A stretch of DNA of 64,000 nt. It comes from RDYJ01 sp034931405 (GTDB lineage Bacteria > Cyanobacteriota > Cyanobacteriia > Cyanobacteriales > Nostocaceae). The notes beneath the pieces were generated by a model. That model saw only the letters and a list, made by a program, of their open reading frames with translations, had not been told where the DNA came from and did no database searches. This document shows positions 43,366-51,830 of the stretch, one piece after another. The position numbers and the translations under genes were made by a program. The DNA lies in NCBI RefSeq assembly GCF_034931405.1, contig NZ_JAYGHA010000003.1:124001-188000 (forward strand), read 5' to 3'. Position 1 is the stretch's first letter. Each line of letters begins with the position of its first letter.

Positions 43366-46047
43366 ATGACATCATCAACACCAGAAACCTTATCTAAATT
43401 CGTCCAATTTTGCCAGCAACATATTACCGGACAAGAACGCAAAGAAGCACAAACTTTTCTCGACCGATTTTTTCGAGCTTTTGGACATGAAGGTGCATTA
43501 GAAGCGGGTGCGACTTACGAAGAAGCAATTAAGAAAAGTAGTAAAACCGGAAAAACAGGCTTTGCTGATTTAGTTTGGAAACCCCGCGTTTTAATAGAAA
43601 TGAAAAAGCGCGGAGAAGACTTAAATAAACATTATTCCCAAGCCTTTGATTATTGGACTAGGTTAGTACCCAATCGTCCTAAATATGTGATTTTATGTAA
43701 TTTTGATGAATTTTGGATCTTTGATTTTGATATTCAATTAGATACACCTGTAGATAAAATTACTCTTGAACAACTGCCAGAACGGTCAGGAGCTTTGGCA
43801 TTTATGGAGTTAGGGCAAAAAACTCCTGTATTCCAAAACAACCAGGTAGAAGTTACTGTTAAAGCTGCCCGTCGCATGGGTGAATTATTATTAGAGTTGG
43901 AAAATAGGGGAATTGAAAAGTTAACAGCACAGCGGTTTATTTTACAATGTGTGTTAGCGATGTTTGCAGAAGATAGACAACTTTTACCCCGTGATATGTT
44001 TATTTCTTGCGTTCAAGATTGTATGAAAGGTGCAAGTTCTTATGATGTTTTGGGTGGTTTATTTCGGGAAATGAATCAACCAGGAAAAACCCCAGCGGGA
44101 CGTTATCAAGGAGTAGATTATTTTAACGGAGGTTTATTTTCCCGAATTGATGCAATTGAATTAACCAGGGAAGAATTAAATTTTTTAGATGTGTCTGCGC
44201 GAGAGAATTGGAGTAAAGTCCGTCCGGCTATTTTTGGGAATTTATTTGAAGGAAGTATATATAAAGAAGAACGTCACGCGAGAGGAATTCATTATACTTC
44301 TGAAGTGGATATTATGAAAATTGTCCGTCCCACAATTAGCCGTTATTGGGAAGAGAGAATCGAGGAAGCAAACACAGTTAAAGAACTGGGAAAATTGCAA
44401 CTAGAATTACAAAGTTATCGAGTTTTAGATCCTGCTTGTGGTTCTGGTAATTTTCTTTATATTGCATATCAGGAATTAAAAAAAGTTGAAAAAACACTAT
44501 TAGAGAAAATGCAATCTTTGAGTAAATCTCCAGATAAACAAATGCAAATGGGTTTGGTGACACCTTTGCAATTTTATGGAATGGACACAAATCCGTTTGC
44601 TGTGGAATTAGCGCGGGTGACATTGATGATTGCGCGGAAGATTGCAATTGATAATTTACAGTTAACTGAACCTGCTTTACCTTTGGATACTTTAGATAAT
44701 AATATTGTTTGTCAAGATGCTTTGTTTAGTGAATGGGTAAAAGCTGATGCTATTATTGGAAATCCGCCGTTCTTGGGTGGTAAAAAACTCCGAATAGAAT
44801 TAGGAGATGAATATTCAGAGAAGATATATCAAGCTTTTCCAGATGTCAAAGGACAACCAGATTTTTGTGTATTTTGGTTTAGGAAAGCGGCTGATTTATT
44901 AGATAATAAAGGTAGAGCAGGATTAGTTGGTACAAATTCTATTGCTCAAGTTTCAGGGAGAAAAGCCAGTTTAGATTATATTGTTAGTAATGGGGGAATT
45001 ATTCATGATGCAATTTCCACTCAAGTGTGGTCAGGAGATGCTGCGGTTCATGTTAGTATTGTTAATTGGACAAAGGAAAAACAAAGACAAAACTTTTTGG
45101 ATAATGTTGAAGTTCCATTTATTTCTTCATCTCTAAAAACCGAAATATCTGTTACCTCTGCAAAAACTTTGGTAGTAAATAAAGGATTTTCATTTGAAGG
45201 ATGTAAATTAATAGGAAAAGGATTTATTATATCAGAAACAGAAGCAAAGGAATGGATTGCTGCAAATTTCAATAATCAGAAAGTTCTAAAACCAATGATT
45301 GACGGAAGAGGTTTAATAAATTCATTTGAAAAACTAGATTGGGTAATTGATTTTGCTAATATGTCAATTGAAGAAGCTTGTGAGTATAAAGAGCCATTTA
45401 ATAGAGTTAGAGAGAATGTTAAACCTGAGAGAGAAAAGAATAAAAATAAAAAAACTCGTGAAAACTGGTGGTTATTTGAAAGATATAGACCAGCTATGAG
45501 AAAGGCTTTAGAAAGTTTGAGTTTTTATTTTGCTTTACCAAAAATTGCTAAATGGGTAATTTTTACACCTGTTGATATTTCTATTTTACCCTGTGAAGCT
45601 AATATGGTAATTGCTTCAGATGATTTTTATATTTTAGGTATTCTCACATCTAATGTACATCAAATTTGGGTAAAAGCGCAAAGTTCAACTTTAAAAGGTG
45701 ACACTCGCTATACTAATACAACCTGTTTTGAAACTTTCCCATTTCCGCAAACAGCAGATATAAAAATAGTCCAACAAATTCGCACCAAAGCCGAAGAACT
45801 ACATCAATATCGGACTCAACAAATGGAAATAAAACAATGGGGAATCACCACATTATATAATAAATTCTTCAACGAACCCAGCAGCCAACTTTATAAACTG
45901 CATCAACAATTAGATAAACTGGTAATGACAGCTTATAACTTTCAACCCAATGATGATATTTTAGAAAAACTCCTCATATTGAATTTAGAACTAGCCGAAA
46001 AAGAAAAACAGGGAATTAAAATTATTGGACCTTGTTCACCAACTTAA
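43366..46047 (+). CDS. MmeI-like Type IIL restriction-modification enzyme, 893 aa
   Basis: This is one chain with both nuclease and N6-adenine methylase. The N-terminal nuclease motif is FADLVWKPRVLIEMKK: Asp, nine residues, then Glu-x-Lys, exactly the D-x9-E-x-K spacing of MmeI. The methylase has DPACGSGNFLYIAYQELKKV (motif I) and AIIGNPPFLGG (motif IV). Residues after about 600 form the target-recognition domain and C-terminal helices (WVKAQSSTLKGDTRYTNTTC, FETFPFPQ). The length is like MmeI. Such enzymes need no separate subunits and cut about 20 bases from the site. ATG at 43366 is chosen; the frame before it is repeat-derived. Site specificity cannot be read from sequence alone. Confidence 0.9.
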   Translation: MTSSTPETLSKFVQFCQQHITGQERKEAQTFLDRFFRAFGHEGALEAGATYEEAIKKSSKTGKTGFADLVWKPRVLIEMKKRGEDLNKHYSQAFDYWTRLVPNRPKYVILCNFDEFWIFDFDIQLDTPVDKITLEQLPERSGALAFMELGQKTPVFQNNQVEVTVKAARRMGELLLELENRGIEKLTAQRFILQCVLAMFAEDRQLLPRDMFISCVQDCMKGASSYDVLGGLFREMNQPGKTPAGRYQGVDYFNGGLFSRIDAIELTREELNFLDVSARENWSKVRPAIFGNLFEGSIYKEERHARGIHYTSEVDIMKIVRPTISRYWEERIEEANTVKELGKLQLELQSYRVLDPACGSGNFLYIAYQELKKVEKTLLEKMQSLSKSPDKQMQMGLVTPLQFYGMDTNPFAVELARVTLMIARKIAIDNLQLTEPALPLDTLDNNIVCQDALFSEWVKADAIIGNPPFLGGKKLRIELGDEYSEKIYQAFPDVKGQPDFCVFWFRKAADLLDNKGRAGLVGTNSIAQVSGRKASLDYIVSNGGIIHDAISTQVWSGDAAVHVSIVNWTKEKQRQNFLDNVEVPFISSSLKTEISVTSAKTLVVNKGFSFEGCKLIGKGFIISETEAKEWIAANFNNQKVLKPMIDGRGLINSFEKLDWVIDFANMSIEEACEYKEPFNRVRENVKPEREKNKNKKTRENWWLFERYRPAMRKALESLSFYFALPKIAKWVIFTPVDISILPCEANMVIASDDFYILGILTSNVHQIWVKAQSSTLKGDTRYTNTTCFETFPFPQTADIKIVQQIRTKAEELHQYRTQQMEIKQWGITTLYNKFFNEPSSQLYKLHQQLDKLVMTAYNFQPNDDILEKLLILNLELAEKEKQGIKIIGPCSPT

Positions 46048-46081
46048 ATAACAAGATACCCGACAGTTGAAATACTCTCTG

Positions 46082-46244
46082 GGCGATTATAAATCGCGGC
46101 TACACAGACAAAACCCACCTATTCCTTCGGAACGCTCCGCGAACGTGGGTTCAGAAGCCTTGATTTTTCATTAGTCCACGTATCCCTTACGGGACCGAAG
46201 GAATAGGTGGACTTCGCTTGTGTAGTAGCGAATTATATTCGCTG
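46082..46244. repeat. Palindromic (MITE-like) element
   Basis: The left end GGCGATTATAAATCGCGGCT, then ACACAGACAAAACCCACC, and the right end GGTGGACTTCGCTTGTGTAG, then TAGCGAATTATATTCGC, are inverted. Inner dyads include TATTCCTTCGG / CCGAAGGAATA. The half copy at 27541-27600 confirms a family. It abuts the broken Rpn-like gene. Confidence 0.85.
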
Positions 46245-46541
46245 CAAATAATCGAGACAATTTTAATTTACAAGTTTCCAAGAATGAATAGGGAGGAAAT
46301 AGAAGCCATGTTTGGATTAAGTGAGTTAAAACAAACACGAGTTTATCAAGAAGCTGTACAAGAAGGAAGAGAAGAAGGAAGAGAAGAAGGAGAACACAAA
46401 GCTAAATTAGAAACAGTTCCCAGATTGTTAGCATTAGGTTTAACTACAGAACAAATCGCACAAGTTGTAAATTTAAGTTTGGAGGAAGTCGTACAGATTT
46501 TACAAAAACTGCGTCAGACACAACAAAAAAGTCAAGAATAA
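46245..46541 (+). pseudogene. C-terminal fragment of an Rpn/DUF2887-type nuclease-transposase-like gene
   Basis: The frame reads QIIETILIYKFPRMNREEIE, AMFGLSELKQTRVYQEAVQE, then a Glu/Gly/Arg repeat (GREEGREEGEH) and a final helix-turn-helix-like stretch (LGLTTEQIAQVVNLSLEEVV). This is the typical tail of cyanobacterial Rpn-family (PD-(D/E)XK) proteins. The nuclease domain that should precede it, some 200 residues, is absent. The frame begins exactly where the palindromic element ends, so the element probably replaced or truncated the gene. An internal ATG (46284) could still yield a tail-only peptide. Confidence 0.75.
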
Positions 46542-46560
46542 CCAATAAATAAATTAAATA

Positions 46561-46593
46561 AGATTCCCGATTCCTCAAAGAAGTCGGGAATCT
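46561..46593. repeat. AGATTCCC variant of the palindromic repeat
   Basis: AGATTCCCGATTCCTCAAAG followed by AAGTCGGGAATCT is a copy of the AGATCCCC palindrome with a matching change in both arms (TTCCC/GGGAA), which keeps the stem. It may also stop transcription before the deacetylase gene. Confidence 0.8.
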
Positions 46594-46645
46594 GATAATA
46601 AAACTCAAGCTACAATTGCATTCAGTCTCTTGACTTTTTCAACCT

Positions 46646-47560
46646 ATGCTACCAGTCATCTATTCTGACGAATTTTTAGATCACAAAACTGGGCGTTATC
46701 ATCCAGAAAAACCAGAACGTTTAACTGCGATTGTCAAAGCTTTAAAAAATGCTCACTTTGCTGAAAAAATCAACTGGTTACCTCCCACACCAGTCAAATC
46801 TGAGTTAATGTCTTGGATAGAAACCGCCCATACTCCCACATATATTAAAAAACTTAAAGATATTGCTGCTAGTGGTGGCGGTTATTTGGATGGAGATACC
46901 CCAGTTTCCCCCCGTAGTTATGATGTAGCGTTGTTAGCAGTAAGTGCTTGGTTAGATGGGATAAATGAGATTTTAACTAGGGAAAATCCCGCTTTTGTAT
47001 TAGCGCGTCCACCCGGACATCATGCTGAAAGTAATACAGGCATGGGGTTTTGCTTATTTTCTAATGCGGCAATAGCAGCTTTATATGCTTTAAAACAACC
47101 GGGAATAAACCGCGTTGCTATCTTAGACTGGGATGTTCATCACGGTAATGGTACTCAAGCGATAGTGGAGACTCACCCGCAAATTGCATATTGTTCTTTA
47201 CATCAGTACCCCGCTTATCCTGGTACTGGGAAAACTTCCGAAAAAGGTTTGCATAATAATGTTTTAAATTTACCCTTACCTCCTGGTAGTGATATCAGTG
47301 AATATCAACCGCTGTGGGAACAAAAAATAATCCCTTTCTTAACCAACTTTCAGCCAGATTTACTGATTGTTAGTGCTGGTTATGATGCTTTAGCAGATGA
47401 TCCTTTAGCAAGTGTAAATTTACAACCTGAAGATTTTGGTTTATTCACTCAATATTGTTTAGGTATAACTCGGAAAATTTTATTTGGTTTAGAAGGTGGC
47501 TATGATTTAGCAACATTATCAAAATCAGTAGTTGCTACTATTGAAGCTTGTTTAGTTTAG
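46646..47560 (+). CDS. Histone deacetylase / acetoin utilization family protein, 304 aa
   Basis: The zinc-dependent deacetylase fold is shown by YHPEKPERLTAIVKAL, ARPPGHHAESNTGMGFCLFS (tandem catalytic His), ILDWDVHHGNGTQAI (Asp and His zinc ligands), SAGYDALADDPLAS (Asp ligand) and GLEGGYDL (Gly-Gly-Tyr). All active residues are present. Bacterial members remove acetyl groups from small molecules or proteins. ATG at 46646 gives the usual MLPVIYSDEFLDH start. It is cytosolic and single. Confidence 0.93.
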   Translation: MLPVIYSDEFLDHKTGRYHPEKPERLTAIVKALKNAHFAEKINWLPPTPVKSELMSWIETAHTPTYIKKLKDIAASGGGYLDGDTPVSPRSYDVALLAVSAWLDGINEILTRENPAFVLARPPGHHAESNTGMGFCLFSNAAIAALYALKQPGINRVAILDWDVHHGNGTQAIVETHPQIAYCSLHQYPAYPGTGKTSEKGLHNNVLNLPLPPGSDISEYQPLWEQKIIPFLTNFQPDLLIVSAGYDALADDPLASVNLQPEDFGLFTQYCLGITRKILFGLEGGYDLATLSKSVVATIEACLV

Positions 47561-47587
47561 TGCTGTTTTGAAAGTATAGTAATCTGA

Positions 47588-48115
47588 TTATTTACGGATT
47601 CTATACTCAACTATATTTAAGACTTTGCTACTCAAATTAGTATGTTTATATTTCCCAAATATTTGCCCTCCTAGCTTTTCTGCAATCCTTCTGCTGGCTA
47701 TATTTTCCTGATCTACAGGATATCTGAGATACTCATAATCTAAGTTAGCATTAGCCCATTCTTTCAGAGATTTAATTGTTTCTGTCCCATAGCCTTGACC
47801 AAAGGCTGATTTTTTTAACCAAATTCCAGTTTGGGGATATTTACTATTAATTTTATATATGCCACTACAGCCTAAAAATTCTTGAGAATCTTTTTTAAGA
47901 ATTACAAATATTAAATTTTCTCCTCTTTGCATTTCTAGTAAAGATTGATTGATAAAAAATTCAGTATCTCCAATTTCTCTAGGTGGAGCAGCATATAAAT
48001 AAGTTGTAATTTCCAGGGTGAATTCTTGAAAAAGGTCTTGTTTATATTTGAGTGATATCGGCTCTAATAGTAGGCGATTGGTGAATATTGCTAATTGTAA
48101 ATATTCCATAATCAT
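47588..48115 (-). CDS. GNAT N-acetyltransferase (RimJ/RimL-like), 175 aa
   Basis: The product begins with the family strand TNRLLLEPISLKYKQDLFQE and contains YPQTGIWLKKSAFGQGYGTE (motif A, acetyl-CoA pyrophosphate loop G-Q-G-Y-G). It ends with QENIASRRIAEKLGGQIFGK (motif B). This is a GNAT acetyltransferase of the RimJ-type clade that modifies proteins or small amines; the substrate is unknown. It converges with the deacetylase gene, with a short spacer. Confidence 0.9.
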   Translation of the reverse strand: MIMEYLQLAIFTNRLLLEPISLKYKQDLFQEFTLEITTYLYAAPPREIGDTEFFINQSLLEMQRGENLIFVILKKDSQEFLGCSGIYKINSKYPQTGIWLKKSAFGQGYGTETIKSLKEWANANLDYEYLRYPVDQENIASRRIAEKLGGQIFGKYKHTNLSSKVLNIVEYRIRK

Positions 48116-48393
48116 TCTGAACTAACCAGTAATATAAAGTACATTTAATTAACAGTATTTGTGGTCAGCACAACAGACGTTATTTTTACTTATAGTATTT
48201 TTCTGTATTGTCTCTCACTAAATCTAGGTTAAATTCATCAAATCTTTAGGGAGAAAAGTTTGTCATGGGGTTTTGAAAGAGCTAAAGTTTTGTTAAGATA
48301 CTATTGCTAGGAATTAATCAACGAAATTGACCTCATCAGGGTGTTGAAAAACAAATAGCACTAGTAGCCTCTAAAAGTTCAGAAGGTGAACCA

Positions 48394-48531
48394 ATGACTA
48401 CCTACATTTTTTTTGACCAAGCCATCCGTATGTTGACCAATGCCTATTTGATTTCAGCAATCCTCTTAATTGCAGCTTCTAGTATCGGTTTAGCCGTGAT
48501 TGAAACAATTGAAAAAACAGGAGAACACTAA
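48394..48531 (+). CDS. Small single-pass membrane peptide, 45 aa
   Basis: A small frame too short for routine gene calling: it begins MTTYIFFDQAIRMLTNAYLI, continues SAILLIAASSIGLAVIETI and ends EKTGEH. One membrane helix (about residues 18-37) lies between a short N-terminus and a charged C-terminus. AAGGTGA precedes the ATG by about five bases, and a TTAAGATACTAT promoter-like box lies some 95 bases upstream. The size and layout resemble low-molecular-mass subunits of thylakoid complexes, but I do not recognise it as any known Psb, Psa, Pet or Ndh subunit. Its being a real gene is inferred from the ribosome site and composition. Confidence 0.6.
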   Translation: MTTYIFFDQAIRMLTNAYLISAILLIAASSIGLAVIETIEKTGEH

Positions 48532-48964
48532 ATTTACCCTCCTGGTGTGTAGTTCGGAAACCACAATATCTATCTAATAGGCTTGTTCGTCTGGTATCAG
48601 AGGGACAGCAATCGCTTCAAGTCTCACAGCGTTGCAGGTTTACCTGGAATTGGTGAAAGTTTTCAGTCTCGCAGGTAACTGTACCGCTACTGGGGCGCAA
48701 ATAACCAATTAAAAATCAAGCAAGATGGCAAGATTTTTTGTAACAGTACAAAAGTACGATCTGAGGAGTTTATATTTTTGATGAAGAATACCGTTGTTTC
48801 TTTTATGTAATTTCTCAGTTGAAGAATTTTTATATAAAGTTTTGTAAATATATAGATTTGTAACAGAATCAAGAAGAATCTGATTCTCGACTTTTCAGAG
48901 AAATCGGGGATTTGCTTTATTTATGTCCTTAAGGATTGTAGGATTTGGTAATTAACTTTTATTG
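48532..48964. other. Intergenic region before murF with a divergent palindrome copy
   Basis: This 433-base gap holds a diverged AGATCCCC-type palindrome at about 48880-48913 (CTGATTCTCGACTTTTCAGA then GAAATCGGGGATT). It also holds the promoter of murF and an uncharacterised segment with short dyads (TTGCAGGTTTACCTGGAA). No gene is seen. Confidence 0.5.
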
Positions 48965-50332
48965 ATGATCACTATGCCTGTTTCGGCCACTTTATCCCAA
49001 TTGGTTGAAGTTCTGTCAGCCTGTCCAGTGAATTTACCTGCATCTGTCTTAACCCAAGTAAGCAATGGTATCCAAACAGACACTAGGCTTTTACAGCCAG
49101 GTGAGGTATTTTTGGCTTTGCGTGGTGAAAAATTTGATGGACACGAGTTTGTAGCGATGGCGATCGCCAAAGGAGCGATCGCGGCCATTGTGGATTATAC
49201 TTACAATAATCCTGAGTTTCCTGTATTACAAGTTTCCAATACCTTGAAAGCATATCAGCAAATTGCTAGATGGTGGCGGGATTCCTTTGCGATTCCAGTC
49301 ATTGGAGTAACAGGTTCAGTAGGTAAAACCACAACAAAAGAACTCATCACCGCAGTTTTAGCAACTAAAGGACAAGTTCACAAAACATACAGTAATTTTA
49401 ATAATGAAATCGGTGTCCCCAAAACTCTGTTAGAAATGGGTGCAGAAGATGATTTTGCTGTCATAGAAATGGCGATGCGAGGGAGGGGACAAATTGCGGA
49501 ACTTACGCACATCGCTAGACCGACCATCGGTGTAATCACTAATGTTGGCACGGCACATATTGAGTTACTTGGTTCAGAACAAGCTATAGCTGAGGCGAAA
49601 TGTGAGTTATTAGCAGAAATGCCTCGTGATAGTGTAGCAATTCTCAATTATGATAGTCCTCTATTAATGACAACAGCGGTGAAATTTTGGCAGGGAAAAG
49701 TGATTAGTTATGGCTTTTCTGGTGGCGATATTCAAGGGAAATTAATTGATAATGAAGTTGTGGAAGTGGCGGGAATGCGTTTACATTTACCGTTACCTGG
49801 TCGTCACAATGCCAGTAATTTTTTAGCAGCTTTAGCAGTAGCGAAAGTATTAGAAATTGATTGGAAAAACCTGCAAGCTGGGGTGGTTGTGAATATGCCT
49901 GGTGGGCGATCGCAACGGTTTACTTTACCTAATGATATTCTAATTTTAGATGAAACTTATAATGCTGCCCCAGAAGCAATGTTAGCAGCTTTACAGTTAT
50001 TAGCGGATACTCCAGGACAGCGAAAAATTGCTATTTTGGGGGCAATGAAGGAATTAGGAAACAGATCCGCACAACTGCATCAACAGGTTGGGGAAATGGT
50101 ACAAAAATTGAATTTAGATGGTTTATTGGTGTTAGTAGATAGCCAAGATGCGGAAATTATCGCTAACAGTGCTAAAGGTATTCCTTGCGAATGTTTTTCT
50201 ACTCATGTCGATTTAGTAGCCAGATTAAAAACTTATGTACAGAATGGCGATCGCTTATTATTTAAAGCTGCCCATTCTGTAGGATTGGATCGAGTTGTTA
50301 ATCAGTTTAGGGGCGAAATTCAACAACACTAA
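48965..50332 (+). CDS. murF: UDP-N-acetylmuramoyl-tripeptide-D-alanyl-D-alanine ligase, 455 aa
   Basis: This cytosolic peptidoglycan ligase adds D-Ala-D-Ala to the UDP-MurNAc tripeptide with ATP. Marks: GIQTDTRLLQPGEVFLALRG (Mur N-terminal domain), VIGVTGSVGKTTTKELITAV (P-loop), YSNFNNEIGVPKTLL and MAMRGRGQIAELTHIARPTI, GRHNASNFLAALAVAKVL, and NMPGGRSQRF with ILDETYNAAPEAMLAAL (C-terminal domain). Length matches MurF. The ATG at 48965 and another at 48974 are both plausible; neither has a clear ribosome site. It is a single gene. Confidence 0.96.
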   Translation: MITMPVSATLSQLVEVLSACPVNLPASVLTQVSNGIQTDTRLLQPGEVFLALRGEKFDGHEFVAMAIAKGAIAAIVDYTYNNPEFPVLQVSNTLKAYQQIARWWRDSFAIPVIGVTGSVGKTTTKELITAVLATKGQVHKTYSNFNNEIGVPKTLLEMGAEDDFAVIEMAMRGRGQIAELTHIARPTIGVITNVGTAHIELLGSEQAIAEAKCELLAEMPRDSVAILNYDSPLLMTTAVKFWQGKVISYGFSGGDIQGKLIDNEVVEVAGMRLHLPLPGRHNASNFLAALAVAKVLEIDWKNLQAGVVVNMPGGRSQRFTLPNDILILDETYNAAPEAMLAALQLLADTPGQRKIAILGAMKELGNRSAQLHQQVGEMVQKLNLDGLLVLVDSQDAEIIANSAKGIPCECFSTHVDLVARLKTYVQNGDRLLFKAAHSVGLDRVVNQFRGEIQQH

Positions 50333-50385
50333 ACTGTATTGTGGTAAGAATTCAGGTCAGGCGATCATATCCTCAATTTCTTTTA

Positions 50386-50453
50386 TTTATTGTGTCCATA
50401 AATAATAAATTGATCTGGTGAAGTCGGGGATCTGGGTATGAACGATTGCTATA
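50386..50453. repeat. Long copy of the AGATCCCC palindromic element, opposite half
   Basis: The central TTGTGTCCATAAATAATAAA, then GAAGTCGGGGATCT and the end GGGTATGAACGATTGCTATA are kept; the left arm is largely lost. The right flank is the inverted form of the left flank of the copy at 35227-35312. Confidence 0.85.
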
Positions 50454-50490
50454 TCTGAATTCTGCTGTACTTCCCTCCCTCCGTCATCTT

Positions 50491-51465
50491 TTATTCTTCG
50501 ACTCGATACCCTAATTCTGCTAATCTCACTCGTGATTGTCGCCATTTTGGTTGCACTTTCACAAATAATTCTAGATAAACTTTACCAGCAATTAGTTTTT
50601 GAATTTGTTCACGAGCCTCACTACCAATTGCTTTCAGCATTGTCCCACCTTTACCAATTAAAATTCCTTTTTGGGAATCTCTCTCGATGTTAATAGTTGC
50701 GAGTACACGGGTAATACTGGGGGTTTCTTCAACTAAATCAATGGCGATCGCTACTGAATGAGGTACTTCTTCACGAGTTAATAATAAAATTTGTTCCCGA
50801 ATTAATTCCCCCATAATAAACCGTTCTGGTTGGTCTGTCACTAAATCTGGAGGATAGTAAAACGGACCTGTTTCTAAATGTCCAATTAATAATTCTTGCA
50901 GTTCTATTAAACCGTCACCAGTCTGGGCAGAAAATTTCACAGTTTGCCATTGATGCTCATTCGCTAACTGAATGTAACTATCATCTATTTTCTGAGAATC
51001 TGACGGTTGTTCGTCAATTTTATTAATGCCCAAAATTACTGGTGTTTGACTACGGCTGAGTAGCTCAATAATAAAGCGATCGCCACCACCACAAGCCACT
51101 GTTCCATCAACTACAAAAAGTACCACATCTACCGAATCAATCGCAATTCTGGCATTTTTTACCAACACTTCCCCCAATTGATGATGAGGTTTATGAATTC
51201 CTGGTGTATCTACAAAAATTAACTGCGCTTTTTCTGTAGTTAAAATTCCCCGCAAGCGATTTCTTGTAGTTTGAGCTATCGGTGATGTGATCGCAATTTT
51301 TTGCCCTACTAATTGATTCATTAAAGTAGATTTACCGACATTGGGACGGCCAATAATGCCGATAAAACCAGATTTAAATTCAGGAGGAGCTTGGGGAATT
51401 GTTGCTTCTTCTGAAAACGAGAAGCTATAATTATCACTACTACTCACCTTTGACTCCACCTTCAT
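50491..51465 (-). CDS. era: GTPase Era, 324 aa
   Basis: Era binds 16S rRNA and assists 30S assembly. The GTPase has G1 IGRPNVGKSTLMNQLVG, G2 region TTRNRLRGI, G3 VDTPGIHKPHHQLG and G4 GINKIDEQ. The C-terminal KH domain carries GILIGKGGTMLKAIGSEARE and YLELFVKVQPKWR. Family order and length are kept, with about 30 additional N-terminal residues (Ser-rich) before FKSGFIGIIGRP; the true start may therefore be an inner codon. It stands alone on the minus strand. Confidence 0.97.
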   Translation of the reverse strand: MKVESKVSSSDNYSFSFSEEATIPQAPPEFKSGFIGIIGRPNVGKSTLMNQLVGQKIAITSPIAQTTRNRLRGILTTEKAQLIFVDTPGIHKPHHQLGEVLVKNARIAIDSVDVVLFVVDGTVACGGGDRFIIELLSRSQTPVILGINKIDEQPSDSQKIDDSYIQLANEHQWQTVKFSAQTGDGLIELQELLIGHLETGPFYYPPDLVTDQPERFIMGELIREQILLLTREEVPHSVAIAIDLVEETPSITRVLATINIERDSQKGILIGKGGTMLKAIGSEAREQIQKLIAGKVYLELFVKVQPKWRQSRVRLAELGYRVEE

Positions 51466-51606
51466 ATTTTACAGTTAGGATAAATTGGTTTTTTCTCAAA
51501 TCAAAAATAGACATAAAATCACTCTGCTATGTGCGAGTATGTCTTTATTTTCAGTTTAATCTATTACTGAATCTATTTTCATCTCAATTTCAAAACTATT
51601 AGGACT

Positions 51607-51731
51607 TATACCAATTCTGTATAAAGATGCGCCAAATTTAGAAAGGAACAAACCACAGAGGCACAGAGAACACAGAGGAGGAAAATACAAGTTTACAAAA
51701 TTCGGCGCAGCCTCACAAAGAAATGGTATTA
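51607..51731. repeat. Palindromic repeat with ATACCA ends and GCGCCAAATTT arms
   Basis: TATACCAATTCTGT and GCGCCAAATTT at the left match AAATTCGGCGC and ATGGTATTAC at the right in inverted order. The middle carries CACAGAGGCACAGAGAACAC, a sequence often repeated in cyanobacterial intergenic DNA. This looks like a non-autonomous mobile element. Confidence 0.55.
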
Positions 51732-51758
51732 CGTAAGTGTCACATTCAATATCTATTG

Positions 51759-51821
51759 TAGGGTGTGTCAGACTCGATAAATCCTACAAATAAATAGATT
51801 TTTAACATCTGACGCACCCTA
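51759..51821. repeat. Inverted repeat TAGGGTGTGTCAGA...TCTGACGCACCCTA
   Basis: Fourteen-base arms with one mismatch surround a 35-base AT-rich loop, directly behind the phosphatase gene (minus strand). It may serve as a terminator; related TAGGGTGCGTTAAT sequences occur at about 10020 and 11735. Confidence 0.7.
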
Positions 51822-51830
51822 AGCAAAGGT

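Larger units (their letters stand above)
51466..51830. other. Intergenic region of two nested repeats
   Basis: This 365-base gap is filled by two palindromic repeats described separately (51607-51731 and 51759-51821). The remainder is the era promoter region. I see no gene. Confidence 0.5.
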
